Assembly (NCBI GenBank): GCA_030407005.1
Contig: JAUDYN010000003.1
Location: forward strand, 4,154,001-4,218,000
Length of the DNA: 64,000 nucleotides
Direction of reading: 5' to 3'
From: Desarmillaria ectypa
Lineage: Eukaryota > Basidiomycota > Agaricomycetes > Agaricales > Physalacriaceae
Shown here: in pieces, positions 60,665 to 64,000 of the stretch
Numbering within the stretch: the stretch's first letter is position 1
Layout: each line of letters opens with the position of its first letter
Notes under the pieces: generated by a model
The model's database searches: none
What the model was told of the DNA's origin: nothing
Seen by the model: the letters and a program-made list of their open reading frames with translations, nothing else
Program-made: the position numbers and the translations under genes

Positions 60665-60676
60665 TTAGCTTGAAGC
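60665..60676 (+). promoter_or_regulatory. Self-priming primer-binding site of G6
   Basis: TTAGCTTGAAGC lies one base after the LTR. Its complement GCTTCAAGCTAA occurs exactly in the G5 LTR (60234-60245) and with one change in G6's own LTR. The sequence differs from the G2 site, yet each matches its own lineage's LTR. Confidence 0.65.
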
Positions 60677-60702
60677 TTTCCCATAGTCTCTTCACTGCTA
60701 GC

Positions 60703-63274
60703 CATGAAGATACCATATCAAATGACCCTCAACCTAACTAAAGAACAAACCATCACTGTCAGCAATGCCCTTGGAGGTGCTGTGTTAATCTTCTTCTTTA
60801 CTTCTCTCATCTTCCTTACATGGGGAGAACAGATAAAAAATTATTTATGCTAATGATGCATTCTTTGTCCTCTTCCACCACCTTTCTTCCCTCTCCACTA
60901 TGTTCTTCTCATCCAAAACCCCACTGCCCCAAGAGTGAATATAGCAAGTCTGACATCCACTCAGAAAGAAACCCTCCACTATCTCCCCTTCCCCTACCAA
61001 TCATCTGATGAATCCCCACCATGTCAGGAGGAACCTGTTTATGCCCCAACCCCTGGCCCCAACCAACCAACCTGGTTGGCATGACCCTCCACTGCCAAGG
61101 AATATGACAGAGGCCTATAGACTAGGTTCTGAACTCTCAGTGAATCTTCTCCACCCTATGCACCTGCTCACTCTACCCATGCAAAGGTACAATATAAAAA
61201 TGATGCTGGGATGGCATTACCTCATTTCAACAGTCCTATGGTCCCCTGGAGACTATATCAAGGTTCTCAACCCATTCCCAAGAATGTCATCCCTGGCATG
61301 CCAATGAGAAAAGCAGTGACTCCAGCTTCTCACTCCCTCTTATCAAACTCCCAGATGATGCCCTGCCTACTCCTGCTCCCAGAGTTCCTGACAACCTCCT
61401 CAATGCTCAAGGCCCCAACTATGAGTGGCCAGACCTCAACAATGCTGACCAGAGAATCTTCAGGATTTTCTGAACTGAGACCTGAGAGGTCAGACAATGA
61501 GACATCAAAGCAAGAACTCCCTATGCTGGAATCAGCTCCTGATCTGACATGGACAAATACCTCACCCTTAACCAAGGAGACCCCATCCAAGACCCAGGTG
61601 TCAATGCCATCATATGTGCTCAAATACATGCCAACAGAAACCAGAATCTATACCCTTCATCAGCAGGGGATAGAGTACCAGGCCTATGACCAAGAACCAT
61701 AGAGGAGCAGTGAGACTTGGAGCTTACCCTCCTGGTCCTTGCCTATGAGGAAGGAGATCAGCTAGACCTTGATAGCTGAGGACTTCAACTCTAAATTCAG
61801 TAATTTTATGTATGAGTATGGCATTTATCAGAGGATGGAAGCATACCATCCCTAATATACTTCTTCTGACTTGTATGACTACCTGCCTGATACTCCCCAG
61901 AATTACCTGAAACCTCTCTCTGATTTGCCACTATCACTGCTGAGAAGCTAAATTCAACAGCAAAACCTCTATCCTCATCAGAGAAGAAGCATTCTATTTG
62001 CAGGGGTAGGGGAAGATCCCAGTGGAAGCATGGCACCACTGGAATTACCACAACCAATTCAGAAAGAACATCTTCTACAGGCCAAGAAAGAATTAGTTCA
62101 AAAAGATCAGAGAGTTGATGAATTAAGAAGAGAACTTGCCACAGCAGAAGAACAGTATGATGGCCATGCCATGATCTGGCAATTCCCCATCAAAGATAAG
62201 CAACTGGATCAAGAGCATCAATGGAATCTGCCCTCTGATTCACCTCCCTGACCTGATCAATATTTGATTCTGCAGCCCCCACCTGACCAGATGCCCTCTG
62301 ATCCTTATTCCCACCCAGTTGGCAATGTGCCTGATGGTGCCCCCTACCTTAATATCAAACCAGTATTGGTACAACCCCCAAAGCTGTTCAAAGGGGAATA
62401 TGATGACATTGAGTGATTCATAGGTGATTGTATTGCCTACTTCAAGGTCTTCCAACACTACTTCCAGCTGCCCTCACACCTGGTACTATTCACCACTTCA
62501 CACTTTGAAGGAGCTGCTAAAGACTGGTGGATCTATAAATATCCTAAGTATTAGATATCAATAAGCCCCACTGGTGTACCTGCCCATTTCTGGTATCCAG
62601 GATGGGAAGACTTCATCAAACTTGTCACCCAACAATTCCACAATCCTACCATCAAGGAAGTCCACAAAAAGAAAATATTTAATCTTTAGATGAGTACCCA
62701 ACCTGCCAGTCACTATTTCTAGAAGTTGGAAGAGGAGGTGAAACTCACTGGATGATGCACCAATGAGAATGAATGCAGCACCCTAATAAAGGCAGTATGA
62801 CTAGGAGTTCCAAGCTTCTACACCTTCATTTCAAATATAGTTGTCAATATTCTGTGCACTTATCCCAAATGAAAGGAGTGTATCCTCTGAATGTATGAGG
62901 AGCAGCAATGTAAGTGGGTCTTTGACCAAACCATAGGGGCCCCATGTGATAACCAATGATGGGATGACTGCTAACCCCAACAGAATCCCAGCAGTAAGCC
63001 AACTGCTTGGGTGACAAGTTTGTCAATAGCCAAGCTGACTCCTCATGCCAGAACAGATCATGATGCAACTATGGGAAGGTGGACAACATATGGTGGGCAA
63101 GGACAGCTCATGGAAATTGACAGATATAAGGTCAAGGGAAGATGTTTCCAATGTAATGCGAAAGGCCATATGGCTAAGGACTGTCCCAAGAAGAAGGAGT
63201 TCTGGGATGTATGCTTGCTAGCAGTAATACCCAAAGTTGAGATGGACTCAAAGATGGAGGAAGTAAAAGAATAG
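60703..63274 (+). pseudogene. gag of G6
   Basis: Opens MKIPYQMTLNLTKEQTITVS followed by the hydrophobic segment ALGGAVLIFFFTSLIFLTW and GEQIKNYLC before a stop. Later frames contain APYLNIKPVLVQPPKLFKG (about 62340-62400), a capsid block, and the CX2CX4HX4C knuckle CFQCNAKGHMAKDC (63143-63184). TGA, TAG and TAA codons interrupt it throughout. Confidence 0.75.
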
Positions 63275-64000
63275 GTTGTCTAGAGTCCAATTCCCCTGTG
63301 ATGACCAAGAACTATCCTGGTGCACTACTGTCTCCTGCTGGTCAGGCTTCTGATACATTTTAGAAACTTCTGTACATATTACCATGCACATTCATACAAA
63401 GGACAATACTATCACTTCTAATGTTTCTTGCATGATTAGCATCCAAGACAAGAATCAATAAACCAAAACCACTATAATATGCTGTTGAGCAGCATTAATA
63501 TGACTATCTATGATGGATTCCAAGCCTCCAATGAAGTGCAGGACATGCCAGGTGATGCTGGAGCCACAATATAAGCCACACTTGGGACAGAGACAAGTAG
63601 ATGGGATGCTCTCAGACCTCTGAAGTCAAAAGTCTCAGTGCCTCCTATAGGGCCAAGTCATGCTTCACTAGGATTGGTGGAAGAATCCTCAAGCACCCAC
63701 TAAGACTGAACAGAAGTAGCAAACTCCAAAAGAACCCTCAATAACATAGCAAGAGTGGCCACTTCCTGAGTCAGTAATGCTGGGAGTGATTCTAATGTAT
63801 CATCAGGCCTGGAGGAAAAGGGGCAAGCTGATCAGTTGATGGGTCAGGCCCAACCCATTGTCTCAGAGTAACTCTTTGCTGACAGAAATGACTCCTCCAG
63901 AAACCACAACTCCTGCCCCAGTGACCCTCCATTGGGCACTGACACAGCCAAAGAAGAGGGAGGATCCACTAGTGCCCAGACAGTAAAAAGAGGGCTGAAA
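63275..64000 (+). pseudogene. gag-protease linker of G6 (partial)
   Basis: Resembles the linker of G1, G2 and G4, with blocks matching VQDMPGDAGATI and SAQTVKRGL, but has many stops. The protease motif would lie beyond the window end. Confidence 0.55.

Larger units (their letters stand above)
60254..64000 (+). mobile_element. G6: decayed chromovirus, 5' part, running off the window
   Basis: 5' LTR 60254-60663 (TGTTAAGATTTTTCC to GATCTAACA) is inserted into the G5 LTR; the candidate target duplication is TTATC (60249-60253), its partner lying beyond the window. Gag follows from about 60703 to 63270 with many stops, then linker sequence. CpG is nearly absent. Confidence 0.88.

Overview
The window looks like nuclear DNA of a mushroom-forming basidiomycete (Agaricomycetes). 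The evidence is genes with many short GT-AG introns (about 48-60 bases), a class II (plant/fungal type) DAHP synthase, a berberine-bridge-type FAD oxidase, a fungal PUF protein, and Ty3/Gypsy chromovirus retrotransposons. The species cannot be named from sequence alone. No rRNA, tRNA or CRISPR feature was found.

The left half (1-32.9 kb) has ordinary CpG content and sparse genes. Only two loci appear intact: a 13-exon PUF RNA-binding protein (9535-12426, 743 aa) and a 16-exon DAHP synthase, the first enzyme of the shikimate pathway (30629-32883, 483 aa). Three more loci are damaged. A 2-oxoglutarate/Fe(II) oxygenase (5217-7165, minus) carries nonsense and frameshift changes and is split by a solo LTR. 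A berberine-bridge-like FAD oxidase (26541-27818) runs directly into a PWWP-domain chromatin protein (27819-29896) that has lost its 5' end. Two further solo LTRs with perfect 5-bp target duplications lie at 18298-18514 and 19754-20001. Long stretches between these loci contain nothing that can be assigned.

The right half (about 33-64 kb) is a nest of retrotransposons. At least five related chromovirus copies (called G1, G2, G4, G5 and G6 here) sit head to tail or inside one another. All are riddled with stop codons and almost free of CpG, as expected from CpG methylation/deamination or RIP-like decay. Legible parts are Gag with a CCHC knuckle, aspartic protease, reverse transcriptase, RNase H, integrase and a chromodomain. 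Three features of this lineage stand out: the segment after the 5' LTR is complementary to the presumed start of the same element's own transcript (Tf1-like self-priming); Gag begins with a conserved membrane-spanning segment; and a second conserved module follows the chromodomain.

Two 1.3-kb LTRs of another family lie in inverted orientation inside G2. Target duplications and Gag continuity make sense only if the DNA between them has been flipped.

A younger non-autonomous LTR element (56155-59981) is inserted in the 3' LTR of G5. It has two LTRs, a purine-rich tract and a perfect ATTTT duplication. It carries one uninterrupted 761-codon ORF that I cannot assign to any family, and no polymerase or integrase. 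Its solo LTR is the one that splits the oxygenase gene. This element, with its repeated AGCGCT-containing units and heat-shock-element-like promoter, is the best candidate for something undescribed.
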